Source: JBBQKF01 sp038326615
GTDB lineage: Bacteria; Bacillota; Clostridia; Saccharofermentanales; UBA5734
Assembly: GCA_038326615.1 (NCBI GenBank)
Contig: JBBQKF010000019.1
Location: 1 to 39,628 of the forward strand
Direction of reading: 5' to 3'
Length of the DNA: 39,628 bases
In this document: piece after piece, positions 8,426 through 16,920 of the stretch
How positions within the stretch are numbered: position 1 is the first letter of the stretch
How the letters are laid out: the number at the start of each line of letters is the position of its first letter
Notes under the pieces: generated by a model
Databases searched by the model: none
What the model was told of the DNA's origin: nothing
Seen by the model: only the letters and a program-made list of their open reading frames with translations
Made by a program: the position numbers and the translations under genes

Positions 8426-8884
8426 TTAATTTTGTAAGATTGTAGCTTTTTGTTTCACTTGGAAAAGAACGAATTCTTCAATTTCTAAATATTGTTCTCG
8501 CTGGTATTCTTCTTGATAGGTTGTATACTGTTTTAATTTTATTTTTTCTAACCCTTTAATCTCACTCATTATTTTTTGAAGTTCTTCCTGACATATTATT
8601 TTTTCGTCTTCAATCTTTTTAAGTTTAACCTCGTGATCATGTATGATTTTGACAGTGTATATAATGTATGAATTCCAAATGTTCAGCGTTTCTGAATTAG
8701 TTCCATCTAGCACCAAAACATTGTAATCTTCTTGGAGCTTATCTCTTTCTTGTTCTGCTTTTGAAAGCAATTCCATCTCCTGAAAATATCTTGCCATAAT
8801 TTCTGCCAATTTTTTCTTTATTTCAGCTTCGAATATTTTATTTGTTTTTAATAAAACTTCTAGCGTAAATTTAAACTTTTTCAT
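8426..8884 (-). CDS. fliJ: FliJ, flagellar export chaperone/stalk protein
   Basis: FliJ is the coiled-coil stalk that links the FliI ATPase ring to the export gate. The 152 residues are almost wholly alpha-helical and charged, beginning MKKFKFTLEVLLKTNKIFEA (compare the family F.FxLE.vL..k..) and continuing with long heptad-like helices. A start four codons earlier is possible, but those codons contain the GGAGG ribosome site for the ATG at 8884. It lies directly after fliI. Confidence 0.9.
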   Translation of the reverse strand: MKKFKFTLEVLLKTNKIFEAEIKKKLAEIMARYFQEMELLSKAEQERDKLQEDYNVLVLDGTNSETLNIWNSYIIYTVKIIHDHEVKLKKIEDEKIICQEELQKIMSEIKGLEKIKLKQYTTYQEEYQREQYLEIEEFVLFQVKQKATILQN

Positions 8885-8903
8885 TGCTACCTCCATGATT
8901 TAT

Positions 8904-10226
8904 TCAGATTTGTTCACCAAAAACTGCTTTCATTAATGATAAAGTTTCGTCATAAGAAGACACCTCATCTACTTCCTGACACAAAAATTCATTGATTTTC
9001 GCATTAAGAATAATTGCCTCATCAATTTCTGCACTGCTACCTTTCTTATATGCACCAACTTGAATTAAATCCTGAGCTTCTGTATAAGTGCTTATTATTT
9101 TCCTCATTTTCCCAGCAGCAATTTTTTGCTGTTTTGAAACAATGTCTGGCATAACTCTACTAACACTACTTAGAACATCAATAGCAGGGTAGTGATTCTG
9201 ATGTGCAAGTTTTCTGGATAAAACAATATGTCCATCAAGAATACCTCTAACTGCATCTGCAATTGGCTCATTTTGGTCATCACCTTCGACAAGTACTGTA
9301 TACAATCCTGTAATGGACCCAACATCTGAATTACCAGAACGTTCAAGAAGTCTTGGAAGAACCTGAAACACCGATGGTGTATAACCTCTTGACACAGGGG
9401 GTTCACCAATTGCCATTCCAATTTCACGCTGAGCCATGGCAAATCTTGTAAGTGAATCCATGAGAAGTAATACGTTTTTGCCCTGATCTCTGAAATATTC
9501 TGCAATAGATGTGCCAATCATTGCTGATTTTTGTCTTATAATTGCTGGCTGGTCAGATGTTGCAATTATCAAAACAGATTTGCTAAGCCCTTCTTCTTTG
9601 AGATCTTTTTCGATAAAATCTCTTACTTCTCTTCCGCGCTCCCCTACAAGAACAATTACATTTACATCAACATTGGCATTTCTTGCAATCATCCCCATTA
9701 ATGTACTTTTCCCAACGCCACTTCCGGCAAAAATCCCCAATCTCTGACCACGTCCACAAGTCAGGAGTCCATCGATTACTCGAATTCCTAAGGAAACCGG
9801 CTCACTAACTCTATCTCTGGTGAGTGGATTTGGCGGCATGTTGTCAGTTCCGTATTTCTCTTCATATTGAATTGGACCTTTATCATCTATTGGTCTGCCA
9901 AGTCCATCAATCACTCTTCCTATCAACTGATTTCCAACATTTACATTCAATCTTTTTTTAAGAGAAACAACCTTACTTCCTGGTCCTATTCCAGTTAATT
10001 TGCCAAAGGGCATAAGATATAGTTTTGATTCATTAAACCCCACAACCTCTGCATCTATATAATCATTACCGACTTGGGAAAATATTCTGCACATGTCGCC
10101 AACTTTTGCAATTGGACCTATAGACTCGACTGTCAAGCCAGTTAGCTGACTTACAGTGCCTGTATATTCAAAAGGATCACATTCCTTAAGTATATTGTTC
10201 AATTGTGCTAATTTCATATTTTGCAT
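8904..10226 (-). CDS. fliI: FliI, flagellum-specific export ATPase
   Basis: FliI is an F1-beta-like ATPase energising export of rod, hook and filament subunits. From the ATG at 10226 it is 440 residues, normal for the family. The Walker A loop GSGVGKST is at 168-175, followed by VLVGERGREVRDF, the Walker B segment VLLLMDSLTRFAMAQREIG, and GEPPVSRGYTPSVF. A longer in-frame reading exists, but the chosen ATG overlaps the fliH stop by one base (TAATG) and has GGGG upstream, so translation is probably coupled. Confidence 0.97.
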   Translation of the reverse strand: MQNMKLAQLNNILKECDPFEYTGTVSQLTGLTVESIGPIAKVGDMCRIFSQVGNDYIDAEVVGFNESKLYLMPFGKLTGIGPGSKVVSLKKRLNVNVGNQLIGRVIDGLGRPIDDKGPIQYEEKYGTDNMPPNPLTRDRVSEPVSLGIRVIDGLLTCGRGQRLGIFAGSGVGKSTLMGMIARNANVDVNVIVLVGERGREVRDFIEKDLKEEGLSKSVLIIATSDQPAIIRQKSAMIGTSIAEYFRDQGKNVLLLMDSLTRFAMAQREIGMAIGEPPVSRGYTPSVFQVLPRLLERSGNSDVGSITGLYTVLVEGDDQNEPIADAVRGILDGHIVLSRKLAHQNHYPAIDVLSSVSRVMPDIVSKQQKIAAGKMRKIISTYTEAQDLIQVGAYKKGSSAEIDEAIILNAKINEFLCQEVDEVSSYDETLSLMKAVFGEQI

Positions 10227-10987
10227 TACATATCCCCACTTAATGCATAAGCTATTTTTTCGAGTTGAGATTCCCACCCGATATTAACTGAACCAAGCAC
10301 TGACTCAATGGTCATTTTTTCATTTGACCAAACATCAACAGGCATTACTTTTATTTCTTCGTTTTTTATAATATCCATGTTTTCAATAATCCTACAATTA
10401 TTTGTGGATGATTTTATACAAAGACCTTCCTTAACTCTAATTTGTTCAAGACCTTTAGATATAACAGATCTTAAAGCGTCGTCATTTCTCTTGAATTCAA
10501 AATCAATAACTTTTCCTGCAATGTCAATGCTAAAATCAACAATATTCTCTTCAAATTTTGATATCCTGTCGTTAAATATTTTTTCTAGTTTTGCTAATTC
10601 TGTATTGTAGTTATTAAATGTATCTCTTTTAAAGATTTCGCATTCTGTATTTGCATTGATGAGGCCTTGAGAATATCCCCTCTCCATTGCGACCGTAAAT
10701 AATTCGTCGATTTTTTTCTCACACTCTTCAAGCATTCTTTGTGATTCATTTCTAGCTGACTCCAAAATTTCATTTGATTCATCTGCAGTCTGCATTCTGT
10801 AGTTATTATAATATTCATCATCATTGTTAATTTTGAATGATTCATTATTAACCTTATGTGTGCTTTCATAATATGCAGATTCTCCATTCACAAGTTCTCT
10901 AATCCCTTTTGATATCAAAGGAATATCAAGTATAAACGGTTGACCTAGGTTCATCATTACATTTCCTGATTTATGTATCTTAGCCAA
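10226..10987 (-). CDS. fliH: FliH, regulator of the FliI ATPase
   Basis: FliH binds FliI, restrains its ATPase activity and docks it to the C-ring. The 253 residues comprise an acidic Asn/Tyr-rich N-terminus, a central coiled coil (ESARNESQRMLEECEKKIDE) with the MERGYSQGL turn, and a C-terminal V-type ATPase E-subunit-like domain (VDFSIDIAGKVIDFEF, RVKEGLCIKSS). The start is probably the TTG at 10987: it has GGAGG nine bases upstream and gives the family-like MAKIHKSG N-terminus. It overlaps the end of fliG by 8 bp. An ATG ten codons downstream is the alternative. Confidence 0.9.
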   Translation of the reverse strand: MAKIHKSGNVMMNLGQPFILDIPLISKGIRELVNGESAYYESTHKVNNESFKINNDDEYYNNYRMQTADESNEILESARNESQRMLEECEKKIDELFTVAMERGYSQGLINANTECEIFKRDTFNNYNTELAKLEKIFNDRISKFEENIVDFSIDIAGKVIDFEFKRNDDALRSVISKGLEQIRVKEGLCIKSSTNNCRIIENMDIIKNEEIKVMPVDVWSNEKMTIESVLGSVNIGWESQLEKIAYALSGDM

Positions 10988-11993
10988 CTAATTGATCCTC
11001 CTGTCCTCTGACAAGCACAACTTCACCTGTCTCCTCGAGATTTCTAATTATCGTAACAATTTTTTGTTGTGCTTCTTCAACATTCTTTAATCTTACCGGT
11101 CCTCGTATTGCAATTTCTTCTTTTATCATTTCCTGAATACGCTTAGACAGATTATCATAAATGAATTCTGCAACTGGTTCTTTTACGCCTTTTAGTGCAA
11201 GAACCAAGTCATCATTGCTAACATCTTTAAGCACACGTTGTATTGATGTGCGATTCAGCTTTACAATATCCTCGAAAAGGAACATTTTGCTTTTAATACT
11301 ATCTGCCAATTCAGAGTTTTGAACACTGAGACTCTCCATAATAAATTTTTCAGTTCCTCTATCAATTGAATTTAATATATCAACAGCCGTGTTAATTCCG
11401 CCAACTTTTGTGTAATCAGAAACACCAAGAGAAGACAATTTTTTCTCGAGAACCCTTTCAACTTCTTTAATATGTTCAGGTGATGTTTTACCCATGCAAG
11501 CAATTTTCGCAATTATATCGGATTGTATGTCATGCGGGAGTGCACTAAGGATTACAGCCGATTGGCGAGAGTCAATGTACGAAAGAATAAGCGCAATAGT
11601 CTGTGGTTGTTCATTTTGTATTATTGTTAATAACTGCGAAGCATCAAGTTTTCTTGCGAAATCAAAAGGTCTTACTTGTAACGATGAAGTTAATTTTCCA
11701 ATTAACTCGTAAGCTTTCTGCTGTCCTATAGCTTTGTTGAGAATCTCTCTGGCATATTCAATTCCGCCCTCTAAAACATAATTTTGTGCCATATATGCTT
11801 CGTTAAATTCTTTGATAACTTCACTTTGCGCCTTAGAATCGATTTTTCTTATATTTGCAATTTCTAAAGTCAGTTGCTCAATCTCATCATCGCTCATTTG
11901 CTTGAAAATCTTTGATGAAAAATCCTTACCTATAGCAACTAAAAGTGTTGCAGCTTTTTCTCTGGAATTTCTAAAATAATTGTTATATTCCAT
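10980..11993 (-). CDS. fliG: FliG, flagellar motor switch protein
   Basis: FliG is the rotor subunit contacting the stators and FliF. The 337-residue protein shows the three FliG domains: N-terminal FliF-binding (EKAATLLVAIGKDFSSKIFK), the middle domain with the EHPQ-like NEQPQTIALILSY motif (about residues 128-140), and the C-terminal torque domain with FEDIVKLNRTSIQRVLKDVS and IQEMIKEEIAIRGPVRLKNV. The charged residues expected at the stator interface are present. It follows fliF with only 2 bp between. Confidence 0.97.
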   Translation of the reverse strand: MEYNNYFRNSREKAATLLVAIGKDFSSKIFKQMSDDEIEQLTLEIANIRKIDSKAQSEVIKEFNEAYMAQNYVLEGGIEYAREILNKAIGQQKAYELIGKLTSSLQVRPFDFARKLDASQLLTIIQNEQPQTIALILSYIDSRQSAVILSALPHDIQSDIIAKIACMGKTSPEHIKEVERVLEKKLSSLGVSDYTKVGGINTAVDILNSIDRGTEKFIMESLSVQNSELADSIKSKMFLFEDIVKLNRTSIQRVLKDVSNDDLVLALKGVKEPVAEFIYDNLSKRIQEMIKEEIAIRGPVRLKNVEEAQQKIVTIIRNLEETGEVVLVRGQEDQLVG

Positions 11994-11995
11994 TT

Positions 11996-13597
11996 TTAAC
12001 CCTCATCTTCAGCAAGCCAGCTACGAATTATTGATACAACCAGCTCCGGATTAGTTTCCACATATTTTTCAACAATTAATCTATCAGTTTTGTCGTTTGA
12101 GGCATGCAATTGGGGATTTAACAAGTCATCTTCAATTTTAATATCTATTGATTTTTTCTTTCTGTTTAATGAAGGAAAATTATCTTCAAACTCTTCTTGA
12201 TCCGTCTTGCCTTTCCCTATTCTCATTATTATTGATAATAGAATTATCAAAAGAAGAATCCCACCAAATAACATTATAAAGAATTGAGTTTGTTTCCATT
12301 GCTGTGCTTTTTTTACAGTATCGTTGTATTCTTTCCAAGTATTATTCATTTCGAGGGCGCCATTAAAAGGCAACAATTCAACCGTAATAAATTCCTGAGA
12401 AACTCCAATTGCATTTGCAACAAGTTTCTTTACACTTTCACTATAATCAACTCCACCAATGTTGTTATCCAAAATAACTGATACACTTAACTTGCTAATG
12501 TTTCCCTTTGCTTTTACAAGATGTTCCTTAATTGTATTGATTTCGTAGTTAATTTGTTCTGAATTTTTTTCGTATATTTTATCATCTGTGGTTACAACAG
12601 GATAAGTTATTGCACCACTTGTGCTCGAGTCTGAAGTTCCTAAAGTGCCTGGATTAGCCGCCGCATTTTTTGTAGCTTCTCTTATTTTATCAATGTTAGA
12701 AATAATACCAGTACTTGAGTTTTCCATTGGCTCAAATTTAATCGTATCAATAATGGACTCATCAAAATTTATCTTTGCATTAACCTCAGCTGCAATTTTT
12801 CCTATACCAAAAATCGGCTGAAGAAGATCCATAATTTGTTTTCTTAAACGAAGACTAACTTCCTTTTCCATATCAAGCTGTGAAATTTGAGTAAGTTCTT
12901 TTTGGGAACTTTCCGTTGTCAAGACATTCATGTTGCTATCGATAACCGATACATTTTCTTTTGTTAGTCCTTGAACACTTTTCTGAAGTAATTCCGTAAT
13001 AGCTTTTACATTTCCAACAGACAATTCTCTACCTGGTTTTAATGTAATTAATGCTGCCGCAGTCGATTCTTTTTTTTGGTTGTCTATCACAAATGAACTT
13101 TCCTGTGGAATATATAATGAGACTTTTGCATCCGCAATACTGTCGAATGTCTTTATTGCATTTTGCAAATCTTCCTGTAGTTGGTACTTCCTATATATTG
13201 CTTTATCTTCTTCAGTAACGCCAAATCCCGAACCTTGCTGTAATATATCAAGATTTGAACTTGACTTAGGGTATCCTTCAGCTGCAAGTTTCATTCTTGT
13301 CATATCAACATCTGCAGTTGGAACCACTACTGTATCAGATCCCTTTGGCTTTGCATCTATTTTCATTTCGTTAAGTTTAGCAATTATTTCACCGGCCTCT
13401 TTTGAGGTTAAATTAGTATAGAGAACCGAATAACTTGTATTATTTAATGCAATCACAGCAAATATTGCACCACCAATAATTATTCCTGATAAAATAAGAA
13501 TCTGAATTTTTTTGGCTTTATCATGGCTTTTCCAGAAATTCCAAATGAATTTAAAAAATGACAATATGCGGTCTGTTATAGAATTTAAATTCATCAA
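11996..13597 (-). CDS. fliF: FliF, flagellar MS-ring protein
   Basis: FliF builds the MS ring, the membrane base of the flagellum. The 533 residues include a first membrane segment (about 33-52), YscJ/ring-building domains (SVLYTNLTSKEAGEIIAKLN; GYPKSSSNLD; a KVSLYIP strand), a periplasmic linker, a second membrane segment (about 441-462) and a cytoplasmic tail ending VVSIIRSWLAEDEG, the FliG-binding motif. The length is typical. A 132-bp spacer without a recognisable gene separates it from fliE. Confidence 0.96.
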   Translation of the reverse strand: MMNLNSITDRILSFFKFIWNFWKSHDKAKKIQILILSGIIIGGAIFAVIALNNTSYSVLYTNLTSKEAGEIIAKLNEMKIDAKPKGSDTVVVPTADVDMTRMKLAAEGYPKSSSNLDILQQGSGFGVTEEDKAIYRKYQLQEDLQNAIKTFDSIADAKVSLYIPQESSFVIDNQKKESTAAALITLKPGRELSVGNVKAITELLQKSVQGLTKENVSVIDSNMNVLTTESSQKELTQISQLDMEKEVSLRLRKQIMDLLQPIFGIGKIAAEVNAKINFDESIIDTIKFEPMENSSTGIISNIDKIREATKNAAANPGTLGTSDSSTSGAITYPVVTTDDKIYEKNSEQINYEINTIKEHLVKAKGNISKLSVSVILDNNIGGVDYSESVKKLVANAIGVSQEFITVELLPFNGALEMNNTWKEYNDTVKKAQQWKQTQFFIMLFGGILLLIILLSIIMRIGKGKTDQEEFEDNFPSLNRKKKSIDIKIEDDLLNPQLHASNDKTDRLIVEKYVETNPELVVSIIRSWLAEDEG

Positions 13598-13729
13598 TTT
13601 TCTCCTTGAATAATAATATTTTTGCTATGAATCTCTGTAAGTCATAGCCTTGATTACAATGCATAACACTTAGCAGAAAATTTTATTTTGAATAATGCAA
13701 TAGTAAAAACCAACACAATTATGAAGTTG

Positions 13730-14092
13730 CTAAATTTGCATTCGCATCATTTCTTGATATGCTTCTAGTACTTTATTTCTGACCTGAAGAGTTAATTTGA
13801 GAGCAACTTCTGCTTTCTCAGCAGCTATTACGACTGAATGGATTTCCTGGGTTTGTCCAGATAATAAAGCACTAGATTGGCTTAAAGTATCGTTGGTTGA
13901 TAGATCGGCGTCTTCAAGGGCTTTGTTCATAATTTGAGAAAAGTCAGTCGAAGTGGAATTTGATGAGGATTCTGAATTTTTTGATAAAGAACTCAAAGAG
14001 TCTGTTGCCAGCGATTTGTTTGGCTGTTGATTTTGAATTATTGATTTATAAGCATTTGCAAGTGTGCTGTTTGTATTTATCGTTAGTGCCAT
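13730..14092 (-). CDS. fliE: FliE, hook-basal body adaptor protein
   Basis: FliE links the MS ring to the rod and is the first protein exported. The 120 residues have a Ser-rich, poorly conserved N-terminus and the conserved C-terminal helix pair VVIAAEKAEVALKLTLQVRN and KVLEAYQEMMRMQI, typical of FliE. It follows flgC by 38 bp. Confidence 0.95.
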   Translation of the reverse strand: MALTINTNSTLANAYKSIIQNQQPNKSLATDSLSSLSKNSESSSNSTSTDFSQIMNKALEDADLSTNDTLSQSSALLSGQTQEIHSVVIAAEKAEVALKLTLQVRNKVLEAYQEMMRMQI

Positions 14093-14130
14093 TTATATTT
14101 CTCCTTTATTTCTCTTTGCTATTTCTATTT

Positions 14131-14568
14131 CTATTTCCCTATTTCAAGTGCTTTGAGTGCCATTCTCTTCGTAGCATTCATTACCGTTATATTTGCTTCA
14201 TATGTTCTTGATGCTGAAATCATATCCACATATTCTGTTACTAGATCAACATTCGGCATCTGTACATAACCTTGCTCATTTGCATCCGGGTGACTCGGAT
14301 CATAGACAAGGTCAAATGGAGAATTGTCAGCTTTTGTTTCTACAACTTGTACTCCTGACCCAACCGATATATTGTTTTTTGAACGTTGAAGGATTTCATC
14401 AAAATTTGGTTTATTTTCACCAAGTACAACATATTTTCTTTGATAAGGACCACCCTCTGCAGTTCGTGTTGTGTTTGCGTTCGCAACATTTTGAGAAATA
14501 ACATCCATTCTAAAACTCTGTGCTGTTAAAGCAGATGTGCTTATGTCCATGGCTTTAAAAAATCCCAT
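14131..14568 (-). CDS. flgC: FlgC, flagellar proximal rod protein
   Basis: Rod subunit of 145 residues, normal for FlgC. The N-terminal motif SQNVANANTTRTAEGGPYQ is characteristic, and the C-terminal helix has MPNVDLVTEYVDMISASRTY. The flgB stop and the flgC start are 3 bp apart, in the conserved flgB-flgC-fliE order. Confidence 0.97.
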   Translation of the reverse strand: MGFFKAMDISTSALTAQSFRMDVISQNVANANTTRTAEGGPYQRKYVVLGENKPNFDEILQRSKNNISVGSGVQVVETKADNSPFDLVYDPSHPDANEQGYVQMPNVDLVTEYVDMISASRTYEANITVMNATKRMALKALEIGK

Positions 14569-14571
14569 ACT

Positions 14572-15039
14572 TTATCTCCCATCATTAATAATTATTTTCA
14601 ATCTATTGATTTCTTTACTTAATGCATAAGACATTGTGTCATAAAGAACTGCATTTTTTGTAAGTTCCGACATCTCAGAGTCCATATCAACACCATTGCC
14701 ATCAAGCTTATAGGCTGAATCCGGATCCGTTGTTACAATTGGATTTAGGGAGTTTTCATATGGGTTTTCCATTTTGCTATTAACCCCACTAGCCTGCAAT
14801 GATTCTCCGGCAAAGGAATTAATTGGTTCATTAGTAGATAAATTAGAGGACTGCGAAAAAAAAGAATTCGAATCCGCATTTAGAAATTCTCTAAATACAG
14901 ACTCAAATTCTACGTGAGATGCCTTAAATCCAGGTGTGTCAGCATTTGCTATGTTATTAGCAATAACTTCGTTCTTTTTCCATGACGCATCAAGGCCTTT
15001 TTCAATAAGATTAATCTGATTAAATAATTTACCTAGCAT
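14572..15039 (-). CDS. flgB: FlgB, flagellar proximal rod protein
   Basis: First gene of the flagellar operon: a rod subunit of 155 residues, somewhat longer than the usual 130-140 because of a Ser/Asn-rich middle loop (about 65-105). The N-terminus has the rod signature ANNIANADTPGFKASHVEFE, and the C-terminus GNGVDMDSEMSELTKNAVLY. An earlier in-frame start exists, but GGAGAG lies within that extension at the correct distance for the ATG at 15039. The leader of about 330 nt contains a c-di-GMP riboswitch and a terminator. Confidence 0.96.
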   Translation of the reverse strand: MLGKLFNQINLIEKGLDASWKKNEVIANNIANADTPGFKASHVEFESVFREFLNADSNSFFSQSSNLSTNEPINSFAGESLQASGVNSKMENPYENSLNPIVTTDPDSAYKLDGNGVDMDSEMSELTKNAVLYDTMSYALSKEINRLKIIINDGR

Positions 15040-15142
15040 GGTATGCTCTCCTTTCAAATTTTATGTTCAACTGATATTTTCATAAAAACATCGCAAACAT
15101 ATTTTTGATATTAAACGCATCCGTGCAAGCAAACTTAATAAT

Positions 15143-15179
15143 ATGCCCAATTCGCATAAAATAATGCAAATTTGAGCAT
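15143..15179 (-). promoter_or_regulatory. Second hairpin in the flgB leader
   Basis: An imperfect inverted repeat of about 15 bp (arms ATGCTCAAATTTGCAT and ATGCGAATTGGGCAT on the transcribed strand, loop of about 6 nt), directly after the terminator U-run. Its function is unknown. It may be a transcript-stabilising or regulatory structure in the message that escapes termination. Confidence 0.5.
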
Positions 15180-15180
15180 A

Positions 15181-15216
15181 AAAAATAATGAAACCTATCC
15201 TTAGGTCATCATTACA
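15181..15216 (-). terminator. Intrinsic terminator between riboswitch and flgB
   Basis: On the minus strand AATGATGACCTA-AGGA-TAGGTTTCATT forms a stem of about 10-11 pairs with one bulge, followed by TATTTTTT. It lies about 55 nt downstream of the c-di-GMP-I aptamer and 140 nt before the flgB start. This is where a transcription-controlling expression platform would be expected. Confidence 0.8.
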
Positions 15217-15270
15217 TTAATTCTCGAATTTAAAATTTAAAGAAAAGTTAAAAATTTAAGTTCTTTTAAA

Positions 15271-15366
15271 TCATCATTCGGTAGCTGGCAATCTTAGTTT
15301 TTAAAAAAAACATTTAGACCCTTTAGCTTTGTGCCACAAACTTTCACTTGCTTTACCCTTTCGAGA
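15271..15366 (-). promoter_or_regulatory. Cyclic di-GMP-I (GEMM) riboswitch aptamer
   Basis: The minus strand shows the GEMM-I elements in order: GGGTAAAGC; a short hairpin capped by a GAAA tetraloop (CAAGT-GAAA-GTTTG); the conserved GGCACAAAGC; GGGTCTAA; a variable AT-rich P3; and the closing strand TTGCCAGCTACCG. GNRA loop and receptor-side sequence are both present. Riboswitches of this class sense cyclic di-GMP and are known ahead of clostridial flgB operons, where ligand usually causes premature termination. An off-switch here is inferred from the downstream terminator. Confidence 0.88.
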
Positions 15367-15384
15367 ATATTTATTTATAGTCAA

Positions 15385-15412
15385 ATTCTAACAGACTTTT
15401 ATATTTTGTCAA
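15385..15412 (-). promoter_or_regulatory. Sigma-A-type promoter of the flgB operon
   Basis: On the minus strand a perfect TTGACA (-35, 15407-15412) is followed after 16 bp by TAGAAT (-10, 15385-15390). The predicted transcript start, near 15378, is about 12 nt before the riboswitch. No other good promoter was seen between here and flgB. Confidence 0.75.
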
Positions 15413-15806
15413 TATGTTTGTCGAGCTATTTTGATCAAATTTCAAATATTTATATTTGATTTTGAAAAGCCTTCTGACATAATACACAATAAAAATATTA
15501 TCCGATAATCGGTAAAAATAATAAAATGCTTTAGTGCCTTTATCTAATACCGATTGATGAATCTTCTTTCTCCTACATAGCATTATTATAATATTTTCTT
15601 GTTATTACTTGATTAAACGACTGTTATACTTATGTAAATAATATTTTATAATTTTTGTTGAAAGTTAATTGAGAATTTCATTTTTCACAATTATTATAAT
15701 AATTTTTCACTGTGTTCTTATTATGGTTGAAATTTATGCGTAGGTTCAAATATTTTTCTACATTTTGCACAAACGGTAAATATTTCAAATATTACTCCAT
15801 TTTATA
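15413..15806. other. AT-rich intergenic stretch, no gene seen
   Basis: Nearly 400 bp between the flgB promoter and the end of the HD-GYP gene. A 70-codon open frame on the minus strand (15371-15583) runs through the promoter and has no ribosome site or recognisable protein features, so I do not call it. No clear terminator for the HD-GYP gene was found, so some read-through into the flagellar leader is possible. Confidence 0.6.
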
Positions 15807-16892
15807 TTACTCCACAAAACTATTATAAGCTTCAAGTATTGTGATTTTTAGATAATTAAAATTATTTTTTAAGTCCATTACGTAAGGTGTTACTCTTTCG
15901 TTTCCGTTTTGTACAATCCTAATCTTTGGTCTAAGGCAACAATCTGAATAATTCTCCATAACAATTCCAATCAATCCATTACTTAATTTCACCAATGTCC
16001 CAAGCGGGTAAGGTGCAATTTTATTTAAAAACGCTTTAACTGATTGTTCGGAAAATTGCGTATTGCATCCGGCCATAATATATTCTGTTGCATCAGAAGG
16101 AACCATAGCTTTTCTATACGGTCTGTCTGATGTTAGAGCATCAAAAACATCTGTTACTGCAATTATTTCTCCGAGTTTTGAAATTTCGTTACCCTTTTTT
16201 TGGTTTGGATAACCAGTTCCATCATACCTTTCATGATGATCAAGAACTGCGGTTGTTATTTCTAATGGAAATTTAAAAGAGTTTTGCAAGTGCTCATGCC
16301 CCTTCTCTGAATGTGTTTTCATTATAACATACTCAAAATCATTAAGTTTGCTAGCTTTATTCAATATATCTTTAGGTATAAAAACCTTCCCAAGATCATG
16401 CATGACTGATGCCAGCCCAAGTTGATATAATGATTCTCTTTTGAGGTTCATAAAAGCACCTAAAGACATTGAGAGAACACCAACATTAACAGAATGTGAA
16501 AACGTATAATCATCAAAAATTTTAAGATCCATCATATTAACCATTATGTTTTTTTCTGAAAGAATTTTATCAAGCATTTCATTAACAAGAAAAGCAATAT
16601 TGGCAATATCCTTTTGAAGAAAACCGTGACCAATTTCAGCTTTATGGCAAAAAGCTTTGATTGAATCAATTGATTTGTTTCGAAGATCTTCACCAATAAC
16701 TTCGTTAATTTCAATACCTTCTGATAAATCATCCTCAATATATATTCCTATATACCCTAATTGTTTTATTTTTTCTATATAGAAATTTTCGATTTTTGCA
16801 CCATAATTGAGCAATAATTGACCGCGATTACCAATAACCTTGCGGCCTAAAATCATTCCTGTTTTGACGTGTTCAATAGCAATAAATCTCAT
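15807..16892 (-). CDS. HD-GYP domain protein, probable c-di-GMP phosphodiesterase
   Basis: A 361-residue soluble protein. Residues 1-60 resemble the small domain that precedes many Firmicute HD-GYP domains (MRFIAIEHVKTGMILGRKVI). The HD-GYP domain spans about 125-290, with H133, the metal-binding pair H165-D166 (MHDLGKVFIPK), H194, and HHERYDGTGYP at 219-229 including the GYP signature, so catalysis is probably intact. HD-GYP enzymes hydrolyse c-di-GMP to pGpG or GMP. A C-terminal beta segment of about 60 residues follows. It is the last gene of a cheC-cheD-HD-GYP cluster and lies just before the c-di-GMP-controlled flagellar operon. Confidence 0.92.
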   Translation of the reverse strand: MRFIAIEHVKTGMILGRKVIGNRGQLLLNYGAKIENFYIEKIKQLGYIGIYIEDDLSEGIEINEVIGEDLRNKSIDSIKAFCHKAEIGHGFLQKDIANIAFLVNEMLDKILSEKNIMVNMMDLKIFDDYTFSHSVNVGVLSMSLGAFMNLKRESLYQLGLASVMHDLGKVFIPKDILNKASKLNDFEYVIMKTHSEKGHEHLQNSFKFPLEITTAVLDHHERYDGTGYPNQKKGNEISKLGEIIAVTDVFDALTSDRPYRKAMVPSDATEYIMAGCNTQFSEQSVKAFLNKIAPYPLGTLVKLSNGLIGIVMENYSDCCLRPKIRIVQNGNERVTPYVMDLKNNFNYLKITILEAYNSFVE

Positions 16893-16920
16893 GTTTCACC
16901 TGTTCTTCTCTCTGTTGATA

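Noticed and set aside
9170..9517. 115-codon minus-strand frame inside fliI
   Set aside because: Out-of-frame shadow of the strongly conserved fliI coding sequence.
15371..15583. 70-codon minus-strand open frame between flgB and HD-GYP genes
   Set aside because: It runs over the promoter, has no ribosome site and no protein-like composition.
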